A stretch of 64,000 nt of DNA. Source: Heracleum sosnowskyi (Eukaryota; Streptophyta; Magnoliopsida; Apiales; Apiaceae). A model generated the notes under the pieces. That model had not been told where the DNA came from, searched no databases, and saw only the letters and a list, made by a program, of their open reading frames with translations. The stretch is taken from contig CM061244.1 in the NCBI GenBank assembly GCA_030848705.1, positions 50,323,190 through 50,387,189 on the forward strand, read 5' to 3'. The position numbers were made by a program, and so were the translations under genes. The first letter of the stretch is position 1; each line of letters begins with the position of its first letter. This document shows positions 45,281 through 56,749 of the stretch, piece after piece.

Positions 45281-46180
45281 ATGCATTTTGTGGTGTTGGT
45301 GATTGAATTGAACTTTTTGTTTAAGAAGAAAGTGTTATATTTCGTTCACAGTTTAAAGAAAAGTACCCGGGTCTGTCTTTGGTTGACATTGATTCTTATA
45401 ACCTGGCTTTCATTGTTCAATAATGGGGTCAATCGATCAGCCACCGCCACATGGATATTATATTATATTACTTGGACTATTGTTTCTGTGCTCATTTGTT
45501 CATTCTTGTGGGTCTTTAAGACATTGCTTCTTAAGTTGTTGGCTTCATCCTTCCATGTAAACACGTTCTTTGATAGAGTACAAGAATCTATTTTCCATCA
45601 GTATGTTCTCCAGGTCCTATCTGGTCCTCCCCTTCTGGAGTCGGCTGGGATGCTAGGAAGAACAAATAGTGCCAGTCAATTTAGTTTCCGAAGCACGAAG
45701 AAAGGTAAACCCTTGAAAGAAGGGACCAAAAAAGCGGTGATTGACATGAACAAGCTGTACCAGATGAAGCAAGAAAAGGTTTCTGCTTGGACGATGAAGA
45801 TGTTGGTGGATGTAATATCTAATTCAGGGTTGTCCACCATTTCCAGTTCCCTAGATGAAAGTGATTACTATGGCAACAATGAACAGGTTGATAAGGAGAT
45901 AACTAATGAGATGGAAGCAATTGCAGTTGCCTATCACATATACAGGAATGTGTCTCAGCCTGGTTCCAAGTGATAAAATATGTCTTAAGACTATTTCTTA
46001 CTCCAATTCATCACTGTCTTGAGTACTCTATTGAATTTTTAATAAAATATGTCTGAAGGTACATTGATGAACAAGACCTGCGGGAGATTCATGCCTAGGG
46101 AGGAGGTCGATTTTGTGTTTCCACTGATAGATGTTGCTGATACGAGACAAGTAGACATGAAAGCTTTGACAGAATGGGTG
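45281..46180 (+). pseudogene. MSL10-like mechanosensitive channel fragment, left arm
   Basis: Part of a plant MscS-like (MSL) channel. Exon 45281-45972 encodes membrane segments (LWLTLILITWLSLF, WTIVSVLICSFLWVFKTLLL) and the family signature SSFHVNTFFDRVQESIFHQY, then QYVLQVLSGPPL, KVSAWTMKMLVDVISNSGLS and EMEAIAVAYHIYRNV. A second exon, 46059-46180 (after AAG, before GTAAGC), encodes REEVDFVFPLIDV and KALTEWV. An extra G near 46084 shifts that exon out of frame. The N-terminus and the pore-bearing MscS domain are absent. It is a captured fragment without a complete product. Closest family by memory is MSL10. Confidence 0.85.
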
Positions 46181-46807
46181 GTAAGCTTCTATCCTTAATC
46201 TAATGAACAATAAATTGGTAACATTATCCTCATTATTCTGTTTTTCCAAATTAGGCATCTGAATTCAACTACATTCTCAGTTTGAAATGACTGAAAACCT
46301 TATTATACCTTACTAGGACTATCAACTTTCAGAGATGATGAATAATGATTACAGAAATTAGACTTTATGGTTTGATACTTGATCTACAATTCTATATATA
46401 TACTTGTGGAAGTCTTTCCATTTCGAATTATAAAACATACATCATATTTAAGTTCCTTGTGCATATGAGCTGCATGTACAAATCTATTTTCTAAATCTAC
46501 ATTGAAGCTGTTAAGTTATCGACAAAACCCAGCCTTGAAGGCGGATGTAATTGTTATCATTACTCTAGTCTGGCTACTTTTGGTGGAAGATCCGAACTGG
46601 TAATAGAAATGAAGAAAATATTTGATGACCTGAGTATCAGATACAATCTACTTTCACAGGAAGTCCAAGTTGTGAAGTCAGATTTGACCAGATGATTTAT
46701 TCGCCTCCTTTGTTCAAGTATGTATCCTTATACCCTATACTAAGTTCAATTTCTGTTAATTAGGACTTAAGCATCATGTTTGAAAATTATGTTTAACAAT
46801 CATATAG

Positions 46808-46926
46808 GGCTGATATCTGGTCTTTTGGTATAACTGCTTTGGTGCTTGCTCATGGCCATGCTCCTTTTTCAAAGTATCCACCAATGAAGGTACTTATATA
46901 TTTAGATGTGCGTGTGTGTATGCGGA

Positions 46927-46961
<35 letters not shown>

Positions 46962-47103
46962 TTATCTCGTCTGATTACAGAACATTATGATGTTCCAAAA
47001 TTATAAACAATTTAAAATAGAAGTTCATATGTTAGGTTTTGCTAATGACCTTGCAAAATGCGCTACCTGGCCTTGATTATGAGAGGGACAGGAAGTTCCC
47101 CAA
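46808..47103 (+). pseudogene. Ste20/GCK-type protein kinase fragment, left arm
   Basis: Two exons with intact splice sites. 46808-46889 encodes ADIWSFGITALVLAHGHAPF and SKYPPMK; 47036-47103 encodes LLMTLQNALPGLDYERDRKF. This is kinase subdomain IX and following of the plant Ste20-like (SPAK/BLUS1-type) family. The catalytic loop and ATP site are missing. An AT microsatellite sits in the intron between them. The source gene is different from the MSL gene, so the element is a mosaic of at least two host genes. Confidence 0.82.
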
Positions 47104-47199
47104 GGTATATTAAATTACTATATATATTTATGAATTATAATGCAGATAATGATAATGTTCCTCCAATTATAATGCAGATAATGATAATGTTCCTCCAAT

Positions 47200-47425
47200 C
47201 AGAATCAGAATCATTAGCTGAAATCGAAAGCAACGGCCATAATGTAGCTATGTCTTTATCGTAACTCAGATGATCCGGCATCCAAGGCCCTTCTTTGTCA
47301 AAGCATATCAATATCGGATCAGATTATTATGGTGAAGTTGGAACACCAAGGGATAGCAGATCAGTGTATCGTAATTTGATGAAAAAGAGGTCGGCAATAC
47401 TCCCTGCCTTAAAGCTATAGAAGAT
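47200..47425 (+). pseudogene. Third captured coding-like fragment, left arm
   Basis: A stretch reading SDYYGEVGTPRDSRSVYRNL and MKKRSAILPALKL, then stop, in one frame, with an upstream Ser/Glu-rich piece (SESESLAEIES). It looks like the 3' end of a coding region, but I do not recognise the gene. It could be the tail of the same kinase gene. An exact inverted copy lies in the right arm near 47670-47895. Confidence 0.4.
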
Positions 47426-47541
47426 ATTATATTTTTTTATCAACGTTTTTTATTGTTAAGTATGGATGTGAACTAGTTAGTTTAATTAAGTTTGTGAAAT
47501 ATTAGTATGTTGTTGACTATGTAGTAGTGAATTTGTTTAGA

Positions 47542-47555
47542 AACACATCAAACAT
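47542..47555. other. Loop of the giant inverted repeat
   Basis: Fourteen bases (AACACATCAAACAT) separate perfect arms: GAATTTGTTTAGA on the left and its complement on the right. Such a short spacer would give a continuous hairpin RNA. Confidence 0.9.
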
Positions 47556-47992
47556 TCTAAACAAATTCACTACTACATAGTCAACAACATACTAATATTT
47601 CACAAACTTAATTAAACTAACTAGTTCACATCCATACTTAACAGTAAAAAACGTTGATAAAAAAATATAATATCTTCTATAGCTTTAAGGCAGGGAGTAT
47701 TGCCGGCCTCTTTTTCATCAGATTACGATACACTGATCTGCTATCCCTTGGTGTTCCAACTTCACCATAATAATCTGATCCGATATTGATATGCTTTGAC
47801 AAAGAAAGGCCTTGGATGCCGGATCATCTGAGTTACGATAAAGACATAGCTACATTATGGCCGTTGCTTTCGATTTCAGCTAATGATTCTGATTCTGATT
47901 GGAGGAACATTATCATTATCTGCATTATAATTGGAGGAACATTATCATTATCTGCATTATAATTCATAAATATATATAGTAATTTAATACAC

Positions 47993-48135
47993 CTTGGGGA
48001 ACTTCCTGTCCCTCTCATAATCAAGGCCAGGTAGCGCATTTTGCAAGGTCATTAGCAAAACCTAACATATGAACTTCTATTTTAAATTGTTTATAATTTT
48101 GGAACATCATAATGTTCTGTAATCAGACGAGATAA

Positions 48136-48194
<59 letters not shown>

Positions 48195-48314
48195 TCCGCA
48201 TACACACACGCACATCTAAATATATAAGTACCTTCATTGGTGGATACTTTGAAAAAGGAGCATGGCCATGAGCAAGCACCAAAGCAGTTATACCAAAAGA
48301 CCAGATATCAGCCC
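47993..48314 (-). pseudogene. Ste20/GCK-type kinase fragment, right arm
   Basis: Inverted copy of 46808-47103 with the same two exons. The intron AT microsatellite is longer here (about 48138-48190). Protein identity to the left copy appears complete. Confidence 0.82.
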
Positions 48315-48940
48315 TATATGATTGTTAAACATAATTTTCAAACATGATGCTTAAGTCCTAATTAACAGAAATTGAACTTAGTATAGGGTATAAGGATACA
48401 TACTTGAACAAAGGAGGCGAATAAATCATCTAGTCAAATCTGACTTCACAACTTGGACTTCCTGTGAAAGTAGATTGTATCTGATACTCAGGTCATCAAA
48501 TATTTTCTTCATTTCTATTACCAGTTCGGATCTTCCACCAGAAGTAGCCAGACTAGAGTAATGATAACAATTACATCCGCCTTCAAGGCTGGGTTTTGTC
48601 GATAACTTAACAGCTTCAATGTAGATTTAGAAAATAGATTTGTACATGCAGCTCATATGCACAAGGAACTTAAATATGATGTATGTTTTATAATGCTAAA
48701 TGGAAAGACTTCCACAAGTATATATATAGCATTGAAGAGCAAGTATCAAACCATAAAGTCTAATTTCTGTAATCATTATTCATCGTCTCTGAAAGTTGAT
48801 AGTCCTAGTAAGGTATAATAAGGTTTTCAGTCATTTCAAACTGAGAATGTAGTTGAATTCAGATGCCTAATTTGGAAAAACAGAATAATGAGGATAATGT
48901 TACCAATTTATTGTTCATTAGATTAAGGATAGAAGCTTAC

Positions 48941-49840
48941 CACCCATTCTGTCAACGCTTTCATGTCTACTTGTCCCGTATCAGCAACATCTATCAGTGG
49001 AAACACAAAATCGACCTCCTCCCTAAGCATGAATCTCCCACAGGTCTTGTTCATCAATGTACCTTCAGACATATTTTATTAAAAAATCAATAGAGTACTC
49101 AAGACAGTGACGAATTGGAGTAAGAAATAGTCTTAAGACATATTTTCTCACTTGGAACCAGGCTGAGACACATTCCTGTATATGTGATAGGCAGCTGCAA
49201 TTGCTTCCATCTCATTAGTTATCTCCTTATCAACCTGTTCATTGTTGCCATAGTAATCACTTTCATCTATGGAACTGGAAATGGTGGACAACCCTGAATT
49301 AGATATTACATCCACCAACATCTTCATCGTCCAAGCAGAAACCTTTTCTTGCTTCATCTGGTACAGCTTGTTCATGTCAATCACCGCTTTTTTGGTCCCT
49401 TCTTTCAAGGGTTTACCTTTCTTCGTGCTTCGGAAACTAAATTGACTGGCACTATTTGTTCTTCCTAGCATCCCAGCCGACTCCAGAAGGGGAGGACCAG
49501 ATAGGACCTGGAGAACATACTGATGGAAAATAGATTCTTGTACTCTATCAAAGAACGTGTTTACATGGAAGGATGAAGCCAACAACTTAAGAAGCAATGT
49601 CTTAAAGACCCACAAGAATGAACAAATGAGCACAGAAACAATAGTCCAAGTAATATAATATAAAATCCGTGTGGCGGTGGCTGATCGATTGACCCCATTA
49701 TTGAACAATGAAAGCCAGGTTATAAGAATCAATGTCAACCAAAGATAGACCCGGGTACTTTTCTTTAAACTGTGAACGAAATATAACACTTTCTTCTTAA
49801 ACAAAAAGTTCAATTCAATCACCAACACCACAAAATGCAT
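48941..49840 (-). pseudogene. MSL10-like channel fragment, right arm
   Basis: Inverted copy of 45281-46180. Exon 49840-49148 differs from the left arm at only a few residues (RVYLW for RVCLW, ATATR for ATATW, SSIDES for SSLDES, AIAAAY for AIAVAY). Exon 49062-48941 has the same extra G, so the frameshift predates the arm duplication. Confidence 0.85.
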
Positions 49841-50993
49841 AACCCATCAGTGTCTCAACACCAGATTTCAACACCATAGTATAACCACAACTTATAGATG
49901 AAGTATATGGACTGAAAACAAAATTCTATAACATATATAATACAAAATGGTATACATACACAGAAGAGTGCACATAGACACACAAAGAACAATATACTTA
50001 TATACAAACATGCATATCAAAATCTCTACATGTATTTGTTTAGTCAAATGATATGCATCTACAATCAAACCAAAAAGAGACTAATACTTACAAATTAAAG
50101 CCAAAATCAAGACCTGAAGAGAGTAATAATTGAACTGAAAATGAAGAACTCGAGCCCTAATTTGAAGAACCAAAGCCTCAACCCCTCAAATCAATTGTGC
50201 TATAATTTGAAATCTAAGAAATTGAACCGCTAACAAGCCCTAATAACGTACGAATTTGAAGATGCGAAAGCGAGAGAGTGAAAGTGAGAGTGAGACAGAG
50301 AGATACGAGAGAGAGAGAGAGGGAGATAGAGGTGTACTGAGAGAGAAAAGGAGAGGAGGGAGTTGTTGAAAATTTGGGCGGAATGTTAGTGAAAAAATTG
50401 CAGCTCGTAACATTTCATCGATAACCGTTCGAAATTTTCTGTCTTTGTTTTATTTTTTTGGGTTAAATTTTCAAAATTTATGTTACAAATTATCTTAATA
50501 AATATATATTTAATTAATATTTTAAATAACTATTTCAAAAAAATTAATATTTTAAATAATAGTTCATTTATCTAATAAAATTTTACTTTTAGAAAATGTA
50601 TTATAAGTTTTTTCAAAAAATATATTACTTTTAATAAATTTGTAAATTTACATTTTAAGATTTATTATTTTAAATATTTTAGAATTTTATTCTTTATAAA
50701 ATTCATATATCATCATATATCTTATTTATAAATTCGTATATTGTCTTAAAATTCTTATGAAATTCTTATTTGATCTTAAAATATTAATATGTTTATTTTT
50801 TAAAAGTCTAAGGCAACATTTAACTTGCATGTTACCATGTTTAACAGTTTTTAGCTAAGGTAACACCACGGTTGTGGCTAAGCTAACACCAAAAACAGAA
50901 TTTTATAGTAAGCCAAAGACAGCATAGCTAGGGTAACATAATCTAGCAACACCTAGGTGGATGATGTTGCGATAGGCAATCTATGGTGTAGTG

Positions 50994-51316
50994 GTTGATA
51001 GTGTAATCTCCATTCCGTTGACATGTCTTCACTTAGGCAAAATTACAAGGCACATAATATTTACAATTAACCAACCTATTTTGCCTATCTAGTACTTAGT
51101 CAACATGACTTAGAAAACCTATCTGATACCTACAACACATGCCTATCAAAGTGAAGTATTGTACAGTGCAATTGCTACATTACTCATTTCGTTGATGAGC
51201 TACCTGTCAACGGAAGCTGCAAAGCATACTATTCCGTTGACAGTTACAAAAGTGACTTAACACAAAATCTACTAAGTGTTTTTATAATTATCATCAAGAA
51301 CAACATATTCCTAACA
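50994..51316 (-). repeat. Element C 5' LTR, distal part
   Basis: Continues the C LTR from GTTGATAGTGTAATCTCC to the terminal TTCCTAACA (TGTTAGGAA on the minus strand). It contains five CAACG motifs in the U3 arrangement seen in A and B. The next bases, GCTAC, would be the C target duplication. Confidence 0.88.
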
Positions 51317-51681
51317 GCTACAATAACAGACTACTGAAAAATCTATAGTATGGATAGATGGAAAATGATACAGTCAACAAGAAGAAGACAACATCATGCT
51401 TTCTCACCTTGAAAGCACCCTATACAACAAAGACAATGAAATCACAAAACTGGTGCAAATATTGAAGATTCAAGCTGAAGGGAAATTCAAGAAATTATGT
51501 GACTTGATCAGATCTGAAATCCATGACATCAGAGTGAAGGTGAATAATGAGAAAAGATGGGTTGTGAGCATTAGTGTTGAAGGCAACCTAAATTATTTTG
51601 TCACAATGTAGCAAATTCAAAATCTTTTAGCTTCAGTGATAAATATTTTAGGATCAAAAGTCAAATCAAATATATTTGTCT
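51317..51681 (+). other. Flank of element C with a 71-codon ORF of unknown identity
   Basis: An open frame at 51396-51611 reads MLSHLESTLYNKDNEITKLV and continues with KFKKLCDLIRSEIHDIRVKV, a charged, helix-rich peptide. It could be a remnant of another retroelement ORF. I do not recognise it, and nothing else is seen in the interval. Confidence 0.3.
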
Positions 51682-53318
51682 CACTACACCATAAATGGCC
51701 TATGGCAAGCCCTGAAAACTGTTGGCAAATGTCCAAAATATGTTGTTGTAGGCCCAAAAATTGCAAAGCCAACACTTTTTTTGTGTTGGTTTTTTTGATG
51801 TTGCCTTTGGGGTCTATGCCAACATTATCCTCCTCTATGGCAACATGAGTTTTGGTGTTGTAATAGACTGCCATGTCAACAATATTTTTACCATATACCA
51901 ACATAATATCTATGTTGCCTTTGTGTTATTTTTTCAGTAAAAATGAAGTGGGCCCACCGCTGGCCCACAAAGTGGGCCCCACCTGTGGGGTCCAATGTGG
52001 GTACAATTTGAGGTCCTGTGTGGGTCCCACATTTATGCCAACACATTTTTTAGCTCTAACAACATTTTGTTATACATTATTTGTTCTATTTGCCAACACT
52101 TTATAGCATCAATAGGAACAATTTTCTATTTACAATTAAAAACACACAATCTGTATATATAAATACCAGACCAACCAAATCAACAACACAACCTATTTTT
52201 TTATTCCCACCAAACAACATCATACTACATAATAATCCAAACTTACAATCTAGATTCAACTACAAATTCAACTAACTAGAAAAGTATCTCCAAACACAAT
52301 CATCAACCAACTAGATTAGTATCTCCAAACACAATATTCCACAAACTAGTCGCAATGTCTAAGTAGATAATGACTATACTAACAACAAAGGTAATAGTCT
52401 AAAATATAAAGATATCCCAGAATTAAACTAAGAATTGGTGCCACCAGTCACAGGAGTACCATGTTCATGGTCAGTCGAGATGGTCGCACAAAGCTCCCCA
52501 AGATCAACTTTGATATATGGGTTCGCTTCGCTTAATTTTTTAAGCATCCGTGTTATGTTTTCCTGGAGATTTTTGTTAACCTGTGCATCCACTTTTTGTT
52601 AACCTGTGCACTTTCCATCAGTAATCAATTCTTGAATATCCTCTCCCGATGTGCCGATATTCTTCTTAATATTTTCCTAAACATGTAAAAACAAAGTGGC
52701 CAGGGGTTATTATCAAACAAATTATAAAAGAAAACATAATTGGCCCTTAAAAGCCCAACCCCAACCTGACTTCCACACGACAAAATCCATCGAACTAATT
52801 AAGGAACACATTTAACAATAAAAATGTAATTTTGTATCATGTAATTTATAAGCTATCACGTAAAATGAAATTTGGTATCATGTAATTTATATATCAAGGC
52901 AATTAAAATTTGATTTACCATTTTGTGTTTAAGTTGTGATCATGTAATTTGGGGATGATTCACAAAGTCCACTGCATCAGAATACAAAGAAGGCCACGGG
53001 GATTCATCAAAGCTGGGATCAGCTTTAAGTACAGCTCTAAAGATCCCAGACTCAATCCGAGCCCAAAAAGGGCGGCTTCCCCATAAAAGAATTTAAGCAA
53101 TTACACCAATACTCCACATGTCAGCCTCGGTTCCATATGATCTATGCAGAACTTCTGGAGCAACATAGTACGCACTCCCCACAATGTCATTCAGCCTTTC
53201 ATCTGTCAAAGATTTATCAGACTAGATATATAGTTGTGCTAAAAGTAGATAACTCAAGTCTTTAGTAATTAGATTTACCTGGCTTTACATAGTCTGAGAG
53301 TTCAAAGCCGATGGCCTT
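51682..53318. mobile_element. CACTA-type element G, left end and body (right end not found)
   Basis: Begins CACTACACCATAAATGGCC, a relative of the hairpin element end (CACTACACCATAGATTGCC). It is followed by subterminal repeats of the TTGCCAAC/TATGCCAAC type at 51700-52110. At 52431-52690 (minus) is a terminal exon-like piece reading KVDLGELCATISTDHEHGTP and ending in TAG, perhaps the 3' exon of a plant En/Spm protein. A kinase fragment follows, and the element is cut by H at 53319. I found no matching right terminus within the window. Confidence 0.6.
52950..53318 (-). pseudogene. CDPK-related protein kinase (CRK) fragment
   Basis: Read right to left: exon 53318-53278 encodes AIGFELSDYVKP, with DFG degraded to GFE. 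An intron ending TTTGACAG follows, then an exon from about 53205 encodes DERLNDIVGSAYYVAPEVLH, RSYGTEADMWSIGVIA, SRPFWARIESGIFRAVLKAD and PSFDESPWPSLYSDAVDFV. This is the CRK activation segment and subdomains VIII-X. A TAA replaces a tyrosine codon after SIGVIA. It is cut at its 5' side by H. Probably captured by element G. Confidence 0.8.
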
Positions 53319-54550
53319 TGTAACACCCCCAGATCCGGGGTCAGGAATCTGGGTTGTCACGCTCCATCAATTATACAATACATGCATTCTAATAATATAA
53401 CTCCAACGACCCCAATCACTTACGCGCGCACACACACACACACAAGTTATAGCCTTGGAAATGAGCAACAAAAGTAACATTTGTTATTACAAATCAAATG
53501 TACTATCCAGGATCTCATCTATTATTTACAACCTCTACCTAAAGTTAAAATAATAGACCTCACAATTCTATACAAGGTTTAGTTATACAACCCTACTCAA
53601 AAATAATTCTCACTAATTCAAGCTGCAACTATTCTGCTCACACCGGCAGTATCCATCCTGCTGAACTAACTCAAGGGTGGTCTCTCCATTCCCTTGCTCT
53701 CGTAACACAAGGTGAATCGGCAATGTTTTCTTCATGCTGAAAGATTTAATAAAGCAAGAATGAGCTAATAGCGCTCAGCAAGAAATCTATCCCAGTTTAA
53801 ATCTTTAAACCTTTTAGGAAGATAATCCATATGGGATCAAAGCTTTTAACACTACTAGGGTTTGTCCCCAAATTAGTATACCGTTCAAAATACCATATGA
53901 CTTATAATCATACTCAAATACTCTTCGTAATCATTTGGAAATCCTTGGTATCGGTATGATAAACCGAGACTCAAAACATATCTTTTTAAAATAGATTTTA
54001 ACATTGGAATCAAGGCTTAAAGCCTATTCAGTGATTCAAAATACTATACAGTTCAATATACTGTATATCTTTAATACCTTCTCAACGTATATACACACAT
54101 ATCTATTTAGATATCTCATACTGTTCAAAATACTGTAAAATATCAGTAATGAACACCTTCTCATAAAAGAAGCAAGAATGAGCACTATGGCTCGATAATA
54201 AGATATAGCAGCATAATCATATATGTAAGCTAATATCATAAAGGAAAACCTTTAAAACTTCATTCGTATATATAATGATATATTTATTTTTCTTTTCGTC
54301 AAAACATGCCATACAGTACAACTACTGTATGAGGAACATCATTACTCATCACTGCCACATTATCCGCAACTCAGCGCCTAGGATTTTGTTACAATGTGCA
54401 GCACAACTCCAATTGGAGGGAAGAAGGGGACATACTGGAACCACCACGATACACGATGATCAGTCGTTGTATCGTACTCACGCTTTTCTACTAGTAGATG
54501 GACGACATCTTAACACGATTATCACCCTAGCCGCATACGGGCTTATTATG

Positions 54551-54706
54551 CTACCTGGCACCTGTTTCATTTCCGAGCATATGGTCATACTACCTGGCAC
54601 CTGTTTCATTGCCGAGTATGACCTCATACTACCTGACACCTGTTTCATTGTCGAGTATGACCTCATACTACCTGACACCTGTTTCATTGTCGAGTATGAG
54701 TTGTTT
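54551..54706 (+). repeat. 39 bp minisatellite, four copies
   Basis: Units starting CTACCTGRCACCTGTTTCAT at 54551, 54590, 54629 and 54668, exact 39 bp period. Because 39 is a multiple of three, it creates a spurious repetitive ORF on both strands. Confidence 0.9.
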
Positions 54707-55179
54707 TCGGTCCCTTGATGAATCCTATCCTTATATCTGGAACCGATTTTAAATCGTTGTTCCCCGAGCGTAGACTAGCTCGTTGATAGGTATGAAATTA
54801 TTACCATATTTACTTCCGGAAATGTTGAGGAAGTAATAATACAATGTGGGTTGACTATTGTCAACTGACCTCGATCCTCGAGTAAATCATTTCGCAATCA
54901 CGACCCGGGAGTTTTAGTAAAATAGCTTTAGCTCTGATAAATCAGAACTCGAAAACATATTCACTTTTAATGAAAGAGGCAAGTGAAATCATATGTTCAC
55001 TTCCCGGAATGGATCCCCATTTTTTGATAAGTCCAAAACCTTAACCCTCATTCGGGATAAATAATTTAAAAGTAGTTGGGAACCCCTACTATAGTCACAT
55101 AAATCTCTTTTGAGATCAGAAAATATTTTAATTAACTATTGGAACCTTACGTAATATTTAAATAAGGTTCTATGATTTT

Positions 55180-55480
55180 TAAATCATTTTTGGAATATTT
55201 AATAAATATTCAAATAATAAATATTGAATTATTATTCAATATAATTCCACTTAAGTGAATATTCAAAATAATATTCACTTAATTAAATAATTATTCAAAT
55301 AATAAATATTGAATTATTACTCAATAAGATTCTTCTTAAGTGAATAATCAAAATAATATTCACTTAATTAAATAATATTTAAATAAATAAATATCCAAAT
55401 AATATTTATAATAATATTATTTAAATATCTCACATTAAATATCCAATAATATATATTGAAATATTTAATCAACATTTTAA
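55180..55480. repeat. AT-rich degenerate direct repeats
   Basis: Recurrent words such as AAATAATAAATATTGAATTA and AAGTGAATATTCAAAATAAT occur two or three times. Non-coding, inside segment H. Confidence 0.6.
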
Positions 55481-56749
55481 AATATAACTGTCCCTGGAAC
55501 CCTCCAGCTTCTGACAGTATAATCAAGACCAAAATAGTAATTTAACTCCCGGCCTAATATTTTAAAATCATCGTACGACTGCTCTATACTTAGAGCCTTT
55601 ATAACATCTCAGTTTATATCTAATATTTACATAGCATATAAACCCTTATATAACACAAAGCTTTTTACCAAGCATAATCAGTTATAACTCCTTTCATAGT
55701 ATTAAAGCAGAATATATCACAAACATAACAACATCACTTATATGATGTAGGGTTTGAAAACTTGCATTTATCATATGCATATACATCATTAGTATAATGA
55801 AATCTGAAATACAGCATGGGATTAGAAAACTTGCCTTGAGTCCTTGGTATTAGGGGTTCGAGACTTGTCACAAATCTATAAACAAAGAAATACTCAATCA
55901 GTCCCCTCACGTAATCATTCGCTCATGACACTCATTTAAAGTCAACTATATGTTAAACACATCATGTAGTCACGTTATTCCTCAACAAGGATCGTATTTT
56001 AATCGACTCGAAACACTCCTTTTATCCTAGTCGCAATAGTTGGTCAAAGTAGTACTCTAGAGTTGACTTTTCATAAAGTTACTATTACGCGACTCGCACT
56101 CTAACATTTTTAATAAATCCGAAAACTCGTATTTAAATACGAGACCACTTCTAAAATTATCTTGAGTATTTTTAATATTTATCATAAAAGTTTCGATCTC
56201 AAAACAGGGGTTTCACTTGGTGAAATGTATTCTCAAACTTGGATGAGCTACGGAAAGTTACTATTCGCACGCCTTTCACTAAAACGCTCATATCTCCTTA
56301 ACCGTTAATCGAAATGACACACCGTTTTCGCGTGCACGATATAGAGAAAGAATAGAACAAAATTCTTGAAAGTTTTTTTCTGCTTAAGGGGATTAAAATC
56401 CCGAGAGCAGCAGGTTTAGGGCAGTAGAGTGCAGAACTACTTACTCCTCGCGCAGCTTTGGTTCCGACATTTTTATAAAATCGAAAAATTATCTTTTTAT
56501 CCCTAAACCTTCTCGATTCACTTACTAACTGTCCATGTTAGTATCTATTTTAATATCATGACCTAATTCCATTTTTAAGGGGTTTGATCATATTTTCAAA
56601 GTTCATATAGTGAACCACTTGGTTTCCCGAAACCACTTCTACTAAAACGGGTGTTTCTCCTAAACCGTAAATCGCAACGATGCGATTCTTTCGCCAAAAC
56701 AAAATACACAACAAGACCTAAATGATCATGGCCAGTTAGGGTTGCTTCC

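Larger units (their letters stand above)
44062..50993. mobile_element. CACTA-ended giant inverted repeat with captured gene fragments, 6,932 bp
   Basis: Begins CACTACACCATAGATTGCC and ends with its reverse complement. The whole interior is one inverted repeat: left arm 44062-47541 (3480 bp) and right arm 47556-50993 (3438 bp) around a 14 nt loop. GTT flanks both ends (44059-44061 and 50994-50996), compatible with a CACTA target duplication. No transposase is encoded. Each arm contains exons of an MSL-type channel gene and of a Ste20-type kinase gene in opposite orientation. The arms differ by a few substitutions and by microsatellite length only. Confidence 0.9.
31921..51316 (-). mobile_element. 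Copia element C (base layer), minus strand, partly in window
   Basis: Reading right to left: 5' LTR (51316-43757, interrupted), primer site, gag, pol (interrupted by E), spacer, start of the aORF, then the insertion point of element A. The rest of C lies left of the window. It is the same family as A, B and D. It carries many lesions and is the oldest layer by nesting. Confidence 0.88.
53319..56749 (+). mobile_element. Long LTR-like segment H, probable Ty3/gypsy LTR
   Basis: Starts TGTAACACCCCCAGATCCGG right at the break in the CRK fragment. This opening resembles that of long LTRs of plant chromoviruses, by family recollection. The 3.4 kb contain no believable coding region, a 39 bp minisatellite, CA repeats near 53427-53443 and an AT-rich block. 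It runs to the start of element F, which probably interrupts it. No CA end or partner LTR is visible, so the call is tentative. Confidence 0.4.

Noticed and set aside
45281..46180. A functional MSL channel gene
   Set aside because: It lacks the N-terminus and the MscS pore domain and has a frameshift shared by both arms.
54275..54718. 147-codon ORF in segment H
   Set aside because: Created by a 39 bp minisatellite whose period is a multiple of three; the reverse strand is open too.
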